Origin: Begonia masoniana
Taxonomy: Eukaryota; Streptophyta; Magnoliopsida; Cucurbitales; Begoniaceae
NCBI GenBank assembly: GCA_022432975.1
Contig: CM039512.1
Location: 45,472,309-45,536,308 of the forward strand
Direction of reading: 5' to 3'
DNA: 64,000 nt
Every line of letters begins with the position of its first letter. The first letter of the stretch is position 1. A program made the translations under genes and the position numbers. Positions 45,022 through 57,470 of this stretch are shown one piece after another. Below the pieces are notes generated by a model, which saw only the letters and a program-made list of their open reading frames with translations, ran no database searches and was not told the origin of the DNA.

Positions 45022-45537
45022 CTAAAGCCATAAACAGAACATTAATCAAATATTCACTAAACTTAATCCTAAATCAACCAGAAATCTAAAGAACTAGTTT
45101 GGAACTCTGATAATCATGGATTCCCAATTTTTCACCAAAACTCGAACCTATTCTCATTCACGGCATTTTCAAAGCACACACATTGTATACCCTCTGTTAT
45201 CTCGCCACTAAAACACAAGATAAACGAAGGAAACTCACCTAGGCTGGAGAAATCGCTGGAGAAATCGGAGGGAGAATCTCCTAGAGCGCTCTGCTGAGCT
45301 GAGAACCGAAATTGAAAGTGAAAAGTGTGGCGGCTAAACCCTTAGCTAAACTTTCATTTATAATATATATTTCACAAATTACACATATGCCCTTAACTAA
45401 CCAAACATTACCTAACCATTGATTCTCATTCCTCTCTAATAATATACTCAAGCAATTAGCCATATCCCCCCTTAATTCCATAAAATGTATGCTACAAACG
45501 TCAATTCCAGTCGATAATTGCCGGGTGCTACATTGTT

Positions 45538-46620
45538 AGTCTTGACTTGAAAGACTAGGTCATATAAGGATGGATACCTTAGATAAATTTTTAGAAAAGA
45601 ACTAGTAAGAGATCTCCTTACAATTTCTTTTGAGAATGAGATGGAAATCCTTAACTTGGAGGATGTTCCTCGAGATGCAAGTTTTTCTCAAGAACATACT
45701 CCTAATACTCTAGAAATTGTTCTTGTTGAAGAGAATCAAGATTATTTATTGTAGACTACAAGTATGCCAAAATTCATCATATATACATTATCTTAGGTGA
45801 TCCAATTTTAAGAGCTAAGACTAGATCCTTACTTAAGAATTATTAAGCAAACATTGCCTTCATCTCAAATAGAACCTAAAATTTTTGTTGAATTCAATAC
45901 TTTCACTAAACCATTAAATGAGAAGATCTTTAATAGTATTATGATTCAATTAGGTCTTATTTAGCTTTATTTGGAAAAGAAGAGTTAAAAAATAGGAGAA
46001 GTTATTTTGAATAACTGAAGTCCAAGGAATTAAATGTGAAGGCTTGAGTCATTCATCACCTCATCACTCATTGTCGACTCTAGAAGAGAAATTTGATCTC
46101 TCAATGACATTCTTGTTTCAATACTAATATTGAGGATAGTCTTCAAGATCAAACCTACTCATTAGTGTACTTTCAAACTAATGAGATTTGACATGACACT
46201 ACAAATCATCGTCTTAAGGAGCTTATATAATTGTTGAAGCAAGACATTTTCAAATAGAGCCTCAACCTCCCACAGATTCTAGTGACCCTCTATCCTATGG
46301 TGTCAGCCCTCTTTTTGATGTCTAGGCATATACTTAATTCATTTTCAGTTCTTGTACATAGATGCTTATGAATTATATACTCTTTATAATTACTCATGTT
46401 TGAGATAACATTGATTTGATGATTTCTTTTGTGTTTATTTTGCTTTGATGACTTTGGTTTTACCTCTATGATGATTAATGATATATTGCTCTAAACTTTG
46501 TTTGTATGCTCTCATAATGAATTTCGCATATCTGAAATTTGTATATTGTTAGAAATGCAGGAATTCTTTTTTGGTAATGACTAAGAGGAGAGAGAGTACA
46601 AGGGAATTTTCCCATTTTTT
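45538..46620 (+). pseudogene. decayed copia pol remainder (forward strand)
   Basis: The copia remnant continues after the solo LTR with FRKELVRDLLTISFENE, which matches the pre-integrase region of the intact copia element. Most of integrase and reverse transcriptase is deleted. The segment FTKPLNEKIFNSIMIQLGLI near 45900 matches the RNase H end. A long untranslated part follows to TTTTTGGTAATGACTAAGAG near 46570. Confidence 0.75.
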
Positions 46621-46723
46621 TGAAATATAATAAAGGGAAAGAGTATACAAAGAGGGAAAATTTTATGAAAAGAAATATAATCTCATATTTAAATCAAAAT
46701 AATAGGCATATACCAAGGAGGAG

Positions 46724-48105
46724 TATGTTAGCTTATGCTCTTATTTAAAGGATCGATCCAAATACAATACAAAGATACTAGCTCGAGCCGAATACAATAT
46801 AAAGATACTATCTTATATATTTTTTTATAGGTACATACTTATCTAGATATACAAGATTCAAAATTGAAATACAAAATAGAAGACGAAACTTTTTTATTGT
46901 TGTATTGGATCCGCAATTTAGCCTATGGATCCTTAGGATTATATATTTTTTTCTTTACGCTATGATGTAGGAATCAATCGTAAAAATGATCAAAGTGTTG
47001 AAAACCACTCTGTGCGTGGGTTTTGACAAAGTATGGAAGCTCGGTCGTAAGATATGTAATATAAAAGACTTGCAAAACCCGGTCTCAATAGCCTTTTTGG
47101 TCGTGGACACCGGCCGCGGACAACCTATGCAACTTATGGAAGCCCCGTCTAAGGAAGGACTTTTGAACTTCAATTTGTGAACAACTAGAGATAGATGTGG
47201 ACACTCTTAATGGATAGCCAGAGGATATTGCATAAGTCCTACTTAGAGACAAGTCATTTAAATAAATGATTCTGCGGACACCCGATCATGATTGGCTGAT
47301 GCCCAATGTGGTAGCTCCCAACTTAAGTTGCGGAATCCATCCTTTCTTTTGTTGTCTCTAATAGACAAATCGAGGACTCCGATGTTTACCAGAAGACGTC
47401 TGCAACTTGAGAATTTTAAAGGCCAGTATAAATAGAAGCTCACTCTGCTGTGCAACTAACCTAATTTGCGATTATTTGAGCCTCCAATCTCGAGTTAAAC
47501 CTTACTTCTTCTATTTCTAATTTGAGATTGTTCATCCTTGAGAGAGTTAGGTCACATACTTAAATTTTTTCACCAATTTTATACTTTGTGAAAACTAAAA
47601 TGGTGATGAACTTGAAGAGTTAGTAAACGTTCGATTGACACTCATAAAATCAATCAACGAAAAGAGTGACACTTGTGAAGAGTCATCATAAATTTTGATT
47701 GACAGCCATAAGATCAATCAAAGAAAAATTGCGACGCTCGTGAAGAGTCATTGTAAGGTTTGATAGCTCAATCATTTGTGACCGAAAGGGTTATAGTGAA
47801 ATGAATTTTTAAATAGGAGTCTTGAAGCGCAGATGTAGGCAGTTTGGCCGAATCGTGCCAGCAAACCATTTGGCCAAATCGCAGATGTAGAAGTCTTGAA
47901 GCGCATATGTAGGCAGTTTGGCCGAATCGTGCCAACAAACCATTTGCAATATTTTCTACTTTCTCTCTTTACTATATCATTGTGCTATCTTATTAGATTT
48001 GGCTTGTATAATTAAAAGCGAGAGAGATATAAATTGAGATAGCAAACTAAATAAGATTTTTTATCCGGTCAAAAAATTGTTAAACTTAATTCATCCTCTA
48101 TTACC
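46724..48105 (+). repeat. 3' LTR of the decayed copia element (probable)
   Basis: A purine tract (aaggaggagta) precedes TGTTAGCTTATGC at 46735. Near 47845 GTAGGCAGTTTGGCCGAATC matches the SIRE-type LTR phrase of the intact copia element, and the end TTAAACTTAATTCATCC near 48080 matches its LTR end. A short duplication of GCAGTTTGGCCGAATCGTGCC is present near 47845 and 47910. The right boundary is approximate. Confidence 0.65.
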
Positions 48106-50400
48106 ATTCCATCACTTCACATGTGCCTCCATGTGTAGGGGGTTTATGCACAGGGCCTTTTGGCACATTAAGGGCTTTGTAGCCGTTGGAGGTTGGATCG
48201 TGGCGTTGGCCCCTCTAGTGGGGGGATTGTGACACCATGAAATACGATGTCGCGACGCCAATATTAAAGATACACTTTTCAAGAATTTTTCTAATATGTT
48301 CTCAAGACTGCTCAAGTATATGATCTAAAATAACGGTCATCATGGTAGGGACATTTTAATATTCCTTTTCATTGTTTTGAAGTTTGTGGTTTTTGTTGAA
48401 AAAATCAAATTCTGAATTGTAAACTCAAAATTATCGATTTAAAATTATCACAACTCATCAAATGAGCCATGAAATCCGAGTTAGTGGTTGAGCCATTGAT
48501 AAATGGCTTACAAAGAAAGACTTATATTCTAACTATAAGTAACCATATCTCACACAAAATGGCTGAACTGCACAAGAATGATCATCAAATGTGACATTGC
48601 AAAAATAAATAAATAAATGTGTAAAAAATATATTATATAGTAATAAATTATATAGTGATCCAAAATTTCAAATACGCACTTGTGCTCACCAATTAGAATT
48701 TAAGTATACAATAAAAATGCTTCCAACAACTAGGTATTTGAATCACAACTCTTTTTGTCGAACTCTGCATCCCTTGAACTACCTTCTAAAAAATATAGTC
48801 AATGTATGAGATGACTAGACTCACTAGAGATGTTTAATATTACACCTTATGTTTTTTAATTATTTCTTTTATTATGATATGCTTCAAAACCTATGGAGCA
48901 ATGCAACAAAAAGACAAGCACAAAAATATGTTCGGTATTCCCAGTTTTTGGCCGAGAATACCCCAAAGTCTAGACTGAATAACTTCTTCACAATAAATCC
49001 AAACACTCTGAAAATTTAAAAGTGTCTTGATAAAAATATTTATGAAATGATCATAAAATTTCAGAACCCAATTCGATGTAGATTAAATGTTATGTAGGAA
49101 ACAAAAGCACAAAAATTGCTCGGCTAAAATCTGCTAGTGGCCAAGAATGACTCAACTTCCCAAATGTACAACTTTCTCAATACTACTCCCAATGACTTGA
49201 AATTGTAAATGGAACTTATCCTGAAAATTTCAAAGGTTAAATCGCTGTGAATAGAGAGATATAGTCGAAATACCAAAGGTCGCTGGAGTTCATTTTATTG
49301 CTCCGACCGAGAACAATACATTGACTTTGGAGAGGTGTAACTCTCTCGTCTAAAATGAAATGACGCAAATTTTATGGAAGTTTAATGCTGTGGATGTGAG
49401 GGTGGTTGTGTGTAAAAATGAGAGAATGAATCTTTGGGATGGAAAAGATATGGACGAAATAACGTTGCTGGTCAAGAAAGGTGATAAACAACACCTTCTA
49501 GGATTTGGCTTCTTCTTTGAAGAAGAGCACTTCAACAAGCTTGGATGAGAATTTTGTTCAACATTGCTCTGTATTTTCTACTCCTAAGAAGAAGAGGAAG
49601 AATGTTGCAATAAGAAGAAACCATCTTGGCTCACAACAAAGTGAAAACCGAAACAATCACTCAACTCTCACTCTCGGATATTACTCACCGATTGAAAGGA
49701 GGAACTCAAAGAAATGTCTTTGATTTTTCATTCAACAAAAACTGAGTTGAAGGGGTGTTAAAGATGGTTTAAATACCCCCTCACTTTAGCAAATTAGGGC
49801 TACAAATCGTGGTCCAAAGATGGTTGAAGGTGGAGGCCAAAAGAGGATTCATTTGGCCGACCACATGGCCAAGTACAAGAGTTGTTTTGCCATTTTTGAC
49901 AATGCTCTTTCTCTCTCTAAATGTCCCTTTCAAGGTGGTCTTTCTTCCACTAAAAACCAGCCCTCAACCCTTCTTTTGCTAGTCATTTGGTTTGAATTTA
50001 CAAAACAAATGATAAAACACACTAAAAGTCTAGAATAAAATGCATAAACTAAAGTTATATTAATTTGATTTAATGAAGACAAATTCCGTTTTCAACTTGA
50101 AGTGGTTGAGAGTTGCTCCCATACTAGCAAGGTGGTATGGATTCTCCAAGCCTTATTTATCTTCAAGCCGTCAAGGAGGAAGTGGTCGAGATTGACCTCC
50201 TCAAGTGAGTTGCAAACCGGTTGCTATTTGGTTCCCAAAGATTGTCTCCATTTTGTTTTTGACTTGTACTTTATCATCTATACTAAAAATGAAGAACCTA
50301 CAACATGAACAAATAAGTTAGAGTACCCTTTGACTTGAGGTTTCGGAAGTTCATGGCACATCATATTAGAAGGCATAAAGTCATGAAATACCCCCAAAAA
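48106..50400. other. unassigned AT-rich intergenic sequence
   Basis: No gene supported. A possible LTR start, TGTGACACCATG, at 48228 follows a purine tract (tagtggggggat). At 49350-49740 both strands have short open frames without recognisable motifs. The composition and the phrases GGCCGAGAATACC and CTCCGACCGAGAAC suggest further decayed retroelement sequence, but I cannot name the family. Confidence 0.5.
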
Positions 50401-51498
50401 TAAACCAATCCTGCCTAAACACTTGACTGAATTGAATGATACCAGACATAGAAACCAGTTGAAGTGATGTGACTGTAATCAAATTTCGTGACTCTCACCC
50501 CATGACACGCATTAGCTATCTCTAGTCTAACATCCTTTTCATGATAAAATATTCAGTGCACGAATATTTATTACTTATCGGTCTCAAAATGATCTTACGA
50601 ACATGCTATTGTTGATCCGGCAATCGCAAATTTTAAGAACATGATAATTTACTCAACACAATATCGAAACAGAAAATTAACCACTTGAATTGAAGGAAAA
50701 CTAAATAGTCATAATTCGACTACATCGTATCCCTATAAAAGAAAATTAGTTCATGTTAGAATAAAGAGAAACAACGAGAATGATTAAGATGTTCATAGTT
50801 CAGAAGACAAAGAGAAATAAAAACTATGCTGAAATACAGTTCCTGAAGCTCTCGCTCCGTTCTTGATTTCCGTCTTTATCTCCGAACCTCCTTGATGGTT
50901 TGAATGCGTGCGCTCTCCCTAAGTTAACCTAATTATCAAATAATCTGCCGCGCACGATTATCCTCAATGGTTGGGATTAAAACAATTAAAATAGCCGATC
51001 GATCGCTTGAGGTGTAGCCGATCGATCGCTTGAGGTGTAGCCGATCGATCGACATACTTTCGGCTTTGCGTAAAATACCGCTTCAGCCGATCGATCGCCT
51101 AAATGTGGCCGATCGATCGGCTATGCCTCTGCTCCATCATCTTGTAGCTTTGGCCAATTGATCGCCTAAAATTGACCGATCGATCGGCTATCCTTATGTT
51201 TTCATTTTATTATAATAACTTCAACCGATCGATCGCCAAAATTTAGCTGATCGATCGGCAACTCCTTTGTTAAACAGAACGATTTCCTCTTTTATTCATT
51301 TGATCAATCGCTGCACTGTGGCCGATCGATCGGCAACTGCTCTGCTTTTCTTTCAGATTGATTTCACCAAAACCTGTAATTTTTCAATTTCTCTGTGCTC
51401 TTACACCAAACATATCAAAATCTTTCGTATACTTGAGTAAAACTCATTAAATCAAGTATTAAATAGTATAATAAAGTGTGTAAAATACACACTTATCA
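50401..51498 (-). repeat. putative Athila/Tat-type LTR remnant, reverse strand
   Basis: On the minus strand it starts TGATAAGTGTGTATTTTACA at 51498, a form common at the start of such LTRs. It lies downstream, in element orientation, of the Athila-type reverse transcriptase remnant at 52230-52920. The left end is not defined. It contains the GATCGATCG repeats. Confidence 0.45.
50990..51350. repeat. CCGATCGATCG(G/C) repeat array
   Basis: About nine GATCGATCG cores occur, mostly as GCCGATCGATCGCC or GGCCGATCGATCGGC, with irregular spacers of 15-60 bp. The first two units are an exact 25-bp tandem (CTTGAGGTGTAGCCGATCGA). Decayed copies (CCAATTGATCGCC, TTGATCAATCGCTG) are interspersed. Confidence 0.9.
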
Positions 51499-52229
51499 AG
51501 TTATTTAAAGTGTCCATTGATATAGTCATTAATTTAGAATTGTAAAGAGTTACATTTATAGTCTAGTAATGCCTCATGTTACATCTTTATCATTGATTAT
51601 TGTTAGTCCTTAATTGAATAATTAATTTATAACAATTATAAATTACACATTAATTATTTGATCAATGAAATGAAAAGTAAGAGAATCTAGAAAAATAGAC
51701 TTCATTGTAACAATCTAACATTCTCAAAATACAATTATTATATTAATTATATAAATTTACTCCTATAATATATAATGGTTCAATTACATTTACTTGTTGG
51801 ATACAATTCCCAATACGAGACTTTTATGCAGATGTGTCTAGTGTCACAGCGTGTTTAAAGAGTGCAGTGGTACTTTGTAGTAAATAGGTTCAAAGCTGTG
51901 GTGCCAAGAGATCCCAAGAAAGGGAAATTTACCAAACACAATGGTAAGAGGTCAATATGAGATAGAAGATTTTTAATATTTATATTCCATTGTTGTATTC
52001 GGTTTTATTGAGAATATATCTCTTAAAACAAGTCATACCCATTATAAGTGTTTCACTCTACATGCACGAGTTTTACGTGGTTTGTTTGAGCATATATAAC
52101 AAAATTATTGCCGGATTGCTTTATTTTAGCTAAGCATAAAATACTTTCAGAAATGCCATATTGATGCGAGTCTAGTTAATTTAATCTAATCAACTACTAT
52201 TTTTTAAGAGGTACTGCAAGTGATGAAGG
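51499..52229. other. unassigned sequence
   Basis: No gene. An AT-rich part to 51780 is followed by TGTTGGATACAATTCCCAAT, a possible LTR start, and near 52060 the phrase CACGAGTTTTACGTGGTTTG resembles copia LTR sequence. None of this is firm. Confidence 0.4.
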
Positions 52230-52920
52230 GCTTAGGGAGCAGAATCGAAAAATTGAAGAGTTCTTCTTGGATTTTGTCTTACTTCCTTGGGCTAGTTTCC
52301 ATGCCCCTCTTCAACACTTTCCTCTAAATTTTCCAGCCACTTTTCCTAAAGATCTCCCAACAATGGAAAATAACCATAACGACTTTTCCAACCTTTCTTC
52401 AATCTGTCCGAGAAATGGCCATCATACAACGCTGGAAGTAGCATGAGCATTACATCAACCCAAAGGGCATTCTCTGACGGCAAACTTTCCATAATTGGCA
52501 GGTGACGTTTCTTCTCCTGATCTTCTGTGCTATAGTGATTTGATTATACCTGAAATTCCGTCCAAGAACAGTACAATTTTTTCTTCCTGCTAATTCTGTC
52601 CAGCATTTGTTCTATCAAGAAAGGGAAATGGTCCTTTTATTTTTCGGTTCTTTGTTCAGTTTCCGTAGATCCCACAATTCGCCAACCAAGTTTAACGTCT
52701 CGTGGGAATTATTCACTTTTTCTCATATCACACATTGGTTCCTCCTTTCTTCTTTGGACACAAGAATCGGGCTAATCCACGAGCTGTCCAGAAGTGGGGT
52801 AGTAATTGCCTGCGTCCACAACTTAAGTATTTGCTTTTCTTTCTTCACCACTTTCCTTCATAATCGTGGGTTAGAGTCGTCTCTGTGATCTATGGTTGGA
52901 GTGACTCCTTCTTCCAATTC
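52230..52920 (-). pseudogene. Athila/Tat-type gypsy reverse transcriptase remnant
   Basis: In minus-strand frames I can read EEGVTPTIDHR, RKVVKKE, SSWISPILVSKE and LRKLNKEP (52920 to about 52650), then DQEK and YFQRCMMAIS (about 52530-52410) and RKVLKRGMETS (about 52310). These match in order the N-terminal, FQRCMMAIF and EKVLKRC blocks of Athila/Tat-lineage reverse transcriptases. Many stops and frameshifts are present. The rest of the element is largely lost. Confidence 0.72.
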
Positions 52921-53063
52921 TGATTTTATGCAACAAATGCTTGGGCTTATCCCTTGATATCCTTCGCACTGTCCATAGCGCAACGAGTTTTTATATTTCT
53001 TAGAACCTCCACTAATTCCTTGCTCTTGCAGTTAGACAACGTGGTAGAGTTATAGCAGGAAGT

Positions 53064-53163
53064 NNNNNNNNNNNNNNNNNNNNNNNNNNNNNNNNNNNNN
53101 NNNNNNNNNNNNNNNNNNNNNNNNNNNNNNNNNNNNNNNNNNNNNNNNNNNNNNNNNNNNNNN
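53064..53163. other. assembly gap of 100 N
   Basis: Exactly 100 undetermined bases. A round 100 is usually a placeholder for a gap of unknown size. Confidence 0.99.
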
Positions 53164-53574
53164 GCTAAAAGAATCCCTTTTTAGTTTCTGGGAAGAATCT
53201 TGAGCAAATGAAGGAAAACCTAGGAAATCCTCGAGTTGAAGATTTTGAATCACCATTTCTATAGTCTGCAGGCTTTGAAGAAAATGCTTGCTTTATGAAT
53301 GCGTTCTTGGGGTTTTCCCCATTAGACGACCGATCTTTTGGTTTCGATGGTGACTGGTAAGTTCGTTTGGATCAGTTCTCAAGGCGGTGAATGTTTTTTT
53401 TTTTTTTGGAATGTTGAGGGCAAAAGGGTAGTTTGGAGATTTTGAAGTGCACGTGCAGAGCACGTGTCAAATTTAAAAAGAAAAATTGATGGGAGTGGTC
53501 AAACTGCAAACGACGTTAACAATAGGGCTGATTTGGTCAAAAATAAATGTTAGGAGCCAATTGACCATTGATCC
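53164..53574. other. unassigned sequence after the gap
   Basis: No gene found. It contains a T run at 53395-53407 and a GC-containing stretch GCACGTGCAGAGCACGTGTC near 53445. Confidence 0.5.
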
Positions 53575-54033
53575 TGTAACACCCGGTATTTTAGCCATGT
53601 AACCATTCCCCGGAATCATCTAGCGGGATAAATTCTTATAATAATACAATGAATGTTTTAATGAATTTATCGGAGTGTTTAATGAGAAAAAAAAAAGAAA
53701 CCGAATTGATTAACTAATTAACAAATTAGTTGGAAACCAAAGGAAGACCAAATTAGGAAACCAATTAAGGTTGGTGGGAGGGAACTAATGAGTGCTTGAC
53801 ACTTGGTAACTTGTTGAAGAAGCTATGTTCTTCTTCTCTTTCCTTCTACGTGAAACCCTCATTTCTCATATGCTTCTTTCCACTCCCCTCTGTTTTCTCT
53901 CTCCCTGACGACAAATGCTCTTCGAAGATCCTTCGATTTCCTCAGTTTTCTTCTGTTTCTCTGCCTAAGGTAAACATCTGCTAGAGTTAACGAGTTTGGA
54001 CAAGTTAAAAATGTGAGTTTTGTTGAAGTTTAG
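53575..54033 (+). repeat. gypsy LTR, left part (outer LTR)
   Basis: Starts TGTAACACCCGG. It has a TC-rich first-exon region (53810-53968) ending at AAG before GTAAAC (53970). It is cut by the solo LTR at 54034 and resumes at 56846. Confidence 0.75.
54029..54033 (+). repeat. target-site duplication TTTAG (left)
   Basis: Recurs exactly at 56841-56845 on the other side of the solo LTR. Confidence 0.94.
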
Positions 54034-54382
54034 TGTAACACCCGAGTTTTCGGGTTTCCGCTCCAAGGCTATTTTCGTAAATAAGTAAATTAGGTCCGTT
54101 TTGCGAGCGGATAGTTTTATTAGGACCCTAGAAATTTATGGGGATTTGTAGAAGAATAAGTGAAATTTTAGAAACCCAAATCGAGAAGAGTAATACTAGA
54201 GTTCCCGTTTTAACCTTTTAATGTATCAATTTGTAAAAATAGCAAAATAAGTCCGTTTTGGGAACGGTGAGTTTTGTTAGAACTCTAAGATTAAATTGGA
54301 ATTTGTGGGGATATACGGGATTTAACGGGATTTACGGAAGGCAAAACGATAAATGAGGATTAATTAATGATTAGTTTTATTA

Positions 54383-54386
<4 letters not shown>

Positions 54387-54462
<76 letters not shown>
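54387..54462. repeat. (TTA)n microsatellite
   Basis: About 25 units of TTA/ATT inside the solo LTR, between the upstream modules and the predicted first exon. Confidence 0.97.
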
Positions 54463-54463
<1 letters not shown>

Positions 54464-55334
54464 AACAAAACAAACAACAACAGAAACGATTCTGTTGTTG
54501 TTCGAGCTCCAGCCCGACGCCGAGAGAGACGAGGGAGACGGCGACTCTCCTCTGACGAAGCGCCGACGATTCCTCGCCGTTTTCAGGCTAGACGACGGCG
54601 CCGCGTGATCTCCGGCCATCTCCGCACGAAACCCGACCGGTATGCTCGTTTTTCTCCTCTGTTTTGGTTCGGTTGGTGGCCGTGCGTGATGAGCTCGATT
54701 GAGCTCCGATCGCCGGCCGTTTTTGGTTGCTTCAGCGTCAAATGGCCGAGCTTAACGCCGGCTTTGGTTGATTGGCCGTGTTGAGCTCAATGTGAGCGAA
54801 ATTCAGTGAGGCAGATTTAGGGCACTCGGGTTTTGCTTAATGTAACTTCGATTTTAGGTTAGTTTATGTTAATTGGATGTTAGTAGGATAGATTGGTGAA
54901 GAAATTGATGGAATTTGATGAAAAATCAAAAAGGGGGATTTTCCGGGTAAAGGGCAGATTCGGGTTTTGCCTAAATTGACCTAGCTCCGGTCATTTGTTT
55001 TAAAATTTCTTTTGGCAGATTAAAATAGGTTATTAGAGGAGTACGTGGCCGCTGGAATCGTTCGATTCCGATAACCGACGCAAAAGTTACGCGCGTTTGA
55101 GTTTTAGGTCGGTTTTTACCAAACCCAAAATAGTGGCCCGTTTAGTTAGATTTTAGTTAGATTAAGCTATAAATAGTAGTTTAAGATGTTTTTAAGAAAA
55201 TAAGAGTTTAGTTATGCCCGAATGAGAAAATGGAAATTTTAGGAAAGAATTTTCTAAATTAGGAGATTAGTTTAAGTTTGAAATTAGTTTAATTAGAATT
55301 GATTTTAATGTACCTTATTTATGAAATGCTTTAG

Positions 55335-55379
55335 GTGGAGACGACTTTTGGACGGTGCTCGGCTTACTACGGACGCCAG
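55335..55379 (+). other. predicted 45-nt micro-exon in the family-3 solo LTR
   Basis: ATGCTTTAG precedes it and GTAAGT follows at 55380. It reads GDDFWTVLGLLRTPG, sharing TVLG and RTPG with element 3. In the third exon (from 56103) the frame is disturbed, but a PLDDEE tail and TAG remain in another phase. Confidence 0.4.
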
Positions 55380-55700
55380 GTAAGTGGATATTTAGGCTTC
55401 CGGCCCTTAAGGCCCTACATCATGTCAACGTTAGGTTTTTGTATTTTGATGATGATTTTCTGACTGTGGGTTTAATGTGTCGGGTAGCCCAGGTTATTAG
55501 TTAATAGTTGTTTGTTAGGTTTTTAGTGATTAAAGCATGTCTAAGTATGTTATGAACTGTTTGATGATATGTCTTGATGATATGTTATATGTAAAGTCCT
55601 CATGCATCATGTTTTAGAAAAAGTACGAAAATGTTTTAGCATATGATTTCATGATTTAAACGTAGAAACGACAACGATGTAAAACGAAAATGTAAAGTGT

Positions 55701-55840
55701 CTGAGGGAAGTGGTTCACCCCTCAGATGTAGATTGTGGAACGTCCAGAAAATGTATGATATCTGAAGGAAGTGGTTCACCCTTCAGGTAAAGATTTATAT
55801 GTGGAACGTCTAGATATGGAGAAACTAATCCGCCCTCCAT
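55701..55840 (+). repeat. three 25-nt hairpins in the family-3 solo LTR
   Basis: 55701-55725 has arms CTGAGGG / CCCTCAG; 55762-55786 has arms CTGAAGG / CCTTCAG with the same 11-nt loop aagtggttcac; 55816-55840 has arms ATGGAG / CTCCAT (6 bp) and loop aactaatccgc. All are 25 nt long. Confidence 0.85.
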
Positions 55841-56845
55841 TGGTAGAGGATTACATGTATGTACGATAGAAACGAAATGAACGATGTATGATTCTCACGT
55901 GTATGTTTCTCACGGGACTAAACGAAATGAATATGAACGATGAAACGAAACGAAACGAAATGAATATGAACGATGAAACGAAACGAAACGATTATGTACG
56001 ATGAAACTGTAGAAACTGCATATGTTAAGTAAAATGTTTTAAATTCATATAGTGCATCCCCTTACTAAGCATTAGGCTTACTGTTTATGTTGCATGATGT
56101 AGGTGACAGGTGAGAGTTCCTCTCGATGACGAAGAATAGGTGGTTGACGGAAGGTGCTCGTGGCGGCGGAGCGTGTTTTGGCATGGTTCAGTGACATGGG
56201 TGTACGCCGGGTTGTTTTGTGGTAATTGAATGTGAGTTAGAAGGTTACCAGTTGTTTGGAAGATTTTAGGGTGTACATTGAAGTTTGACATTTTTATGGT
56301 TTTATAGTGGATATTGGTTTGGAGTTAAGTGTTAATTTGAATGAATTGATTAATGAATTTGTTTTAAGAGAAGTTTAGGGGTTTAAATGTTTATATTCAC
56401 GTTTGATTGGATTATCTTTGGAGGAGTTTAGGTGTCTTTATTTTAGAAATATACTGGAACTGCTTGGGTTATTCTTAACAGGTAAGGATAAGCTCGATTT
56501 TAAGAGCGATCCATGCAGTTCGTTTTCGTAAAAATTTGGAAGTGTTTAGATTAAGTTAGAGTTGTGTTTATTAATGAAAGGAGTGGTTGTGTTTTGTGTG
56601 TTGTATGTTTTGGGTGTGAGAATGAATTTATTGTTGAATGAAGGAAGAATAGGGAGCAGAAGAAAAATTTACGTGGTTACGAGAGTTTAAAGTTAAGGTT
56701 ACGTTATGGTTAGTTTGTTAAAGGGTTTTGGGAAATGTTTAAAGTAAAAATGAAAAAGTTTATGTGAAAATACGAGGGCTTAGGTAATGATTATGTCACG
56801 GCAAGTCCGTGGCGGCCCTGATCGGGTTGGGGTCGTCACATTTAG

Positions 56846-57470
56846 GGTTAAAATATTTTGGAGAGAACTCACTATTTTTGGATGAAAACACGTTGGTTTG
56901 TTTTCTAAAGATTTGAATAGAGTTTGAAGCATATTCTACCAAGTTATTAGTTAGTATTTGCAGCTTTGTTAATTTCCCTTTTCGTGCGCGTCATAGGTTC
57001 GTGCATCACCTTGGTTTCACAAGCAAAGCTTGCTGCTTTTCGGACACAGGTAAGTTCAAACCTGTAGGTTGGCCCTTAAGGCCCTACATCACGGAGACTC
57101 TAGGTTTTTACTTCTGTCGGGAGGTTTCGGGTAGATAAGTTGGAGTTATATTCCGAGTCATCTGTTTTTCTCTTTAGGTTCTGTTGTGTTATTTCTGTTG
57201 TCTGCTGTTTTAATTTTAAGCACTGTAAATGTCCATGCATACACGATTTTCCCGAAAGTTCATGCAAAAATGTTTTCTGTACACGGTTTGAAGCTAAGAA
57301 AGATAAAATCTGAATGTAATGTATTGGTTAAGTGTGGGACGGAGATTGGTGTTCTGTTCTGTATTTCTGTACCGTATCTCTATTAGTGCCTGTTAGTGCA
57401 CTTCTGTCACTTCTGTCACTTCTGTTCTCCTATAAGCCCCACTTATACCACTCTGCTAGTGAAACGTAAT
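56846..57470 (+). repeat. gypsy LTR, right part (outer LTR), cut again by element 4
   Basis: It continues the LTR begun at 53575. It has a 53-nt micro-exon (56997-57049), donor GTAAGT (57050) and hairpin GGCC-CTTAA-GGCC (57071-57083). It ends at 57470, where element 4 begins. Its remaining part should lie beyond element 4, outside the window. Confidence 0.72.
56997..57049 (+). other. predicted 53-nt micro-exon in the outer gypsy LTR
   Basis: GCGCGTCATAG precedes it and GTAAGT follows. The phase that other copies use at the downstream junction is open here (ends ACCFSDTG), but the entry phase differs because the exon is 53 nt long. Confidence 0.36.

Larger units (their letters stand above)
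43206..45532 (-). repeat. solo LTR, family 4, reverse strand
   Basis: 2327 bp with an exact TTGTT duplication. On the minus strand it starts TGTAGCACCCGG and ends TTCGGGGAGTTACA, and it matches the 5' LTR of element 4 (57471-59786) in landmarks and end sequence. It holds a first donor (45238), a 51-nt micro-exon (44971-45021), a TTCG hairpin (44942-44951), a duplicated hairpin block (44617-44810), an acceptor (44487), a third exon (44440-44486) and a repeat array of CATCTACCGA type (43500-44110). Confidence 0.93.
54034..56840 (+). repeat. solo LTR, family 3
   Basis: 2807 bp from TGTAACACCCGAG to GTCGTCACA, flanked by TTTAG. Upstream hairpin modules occur twice (about 54093 and 54252), followed by a TTA microsatellite, a GC-rich first exon ending at GTATGC (54640), a 45-nt micro-exon (55335-55379), the hairpin GGCC-CTTAA-GGCC (55402-55414), three 25-nt hairpins (55701-55840), GAAACGAAACGA repeats (55870-56005) and an acceptor at 56102. 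The palindrome cassette of the other family-3 LTRs is not evident. It is longer and more diverged than the LTRs of element 3. Confidence 0.93.

Noticed and set aside
46986..47180. Open frame starting MIKVLKTTLCVGFDK as a possible gene
   Set aside because: It lies in the probable copia LTR, is short, and has no recognisable domain.
49350..50308. Short open frames on both strands, possible host exons
   Set aside because: No recognisable motif, splice pattern or codon bias; flanked by decayed repeat sequence.
53050..53256. Reverse-strand open frame across the gap
   Set aside because: Half of it is undetermined sequence.
54380..54619. Reverse-strand open frame with a long Asn run
   Set aside because: It is the TTA microsatellite read through plus GC-rich leader sequence.
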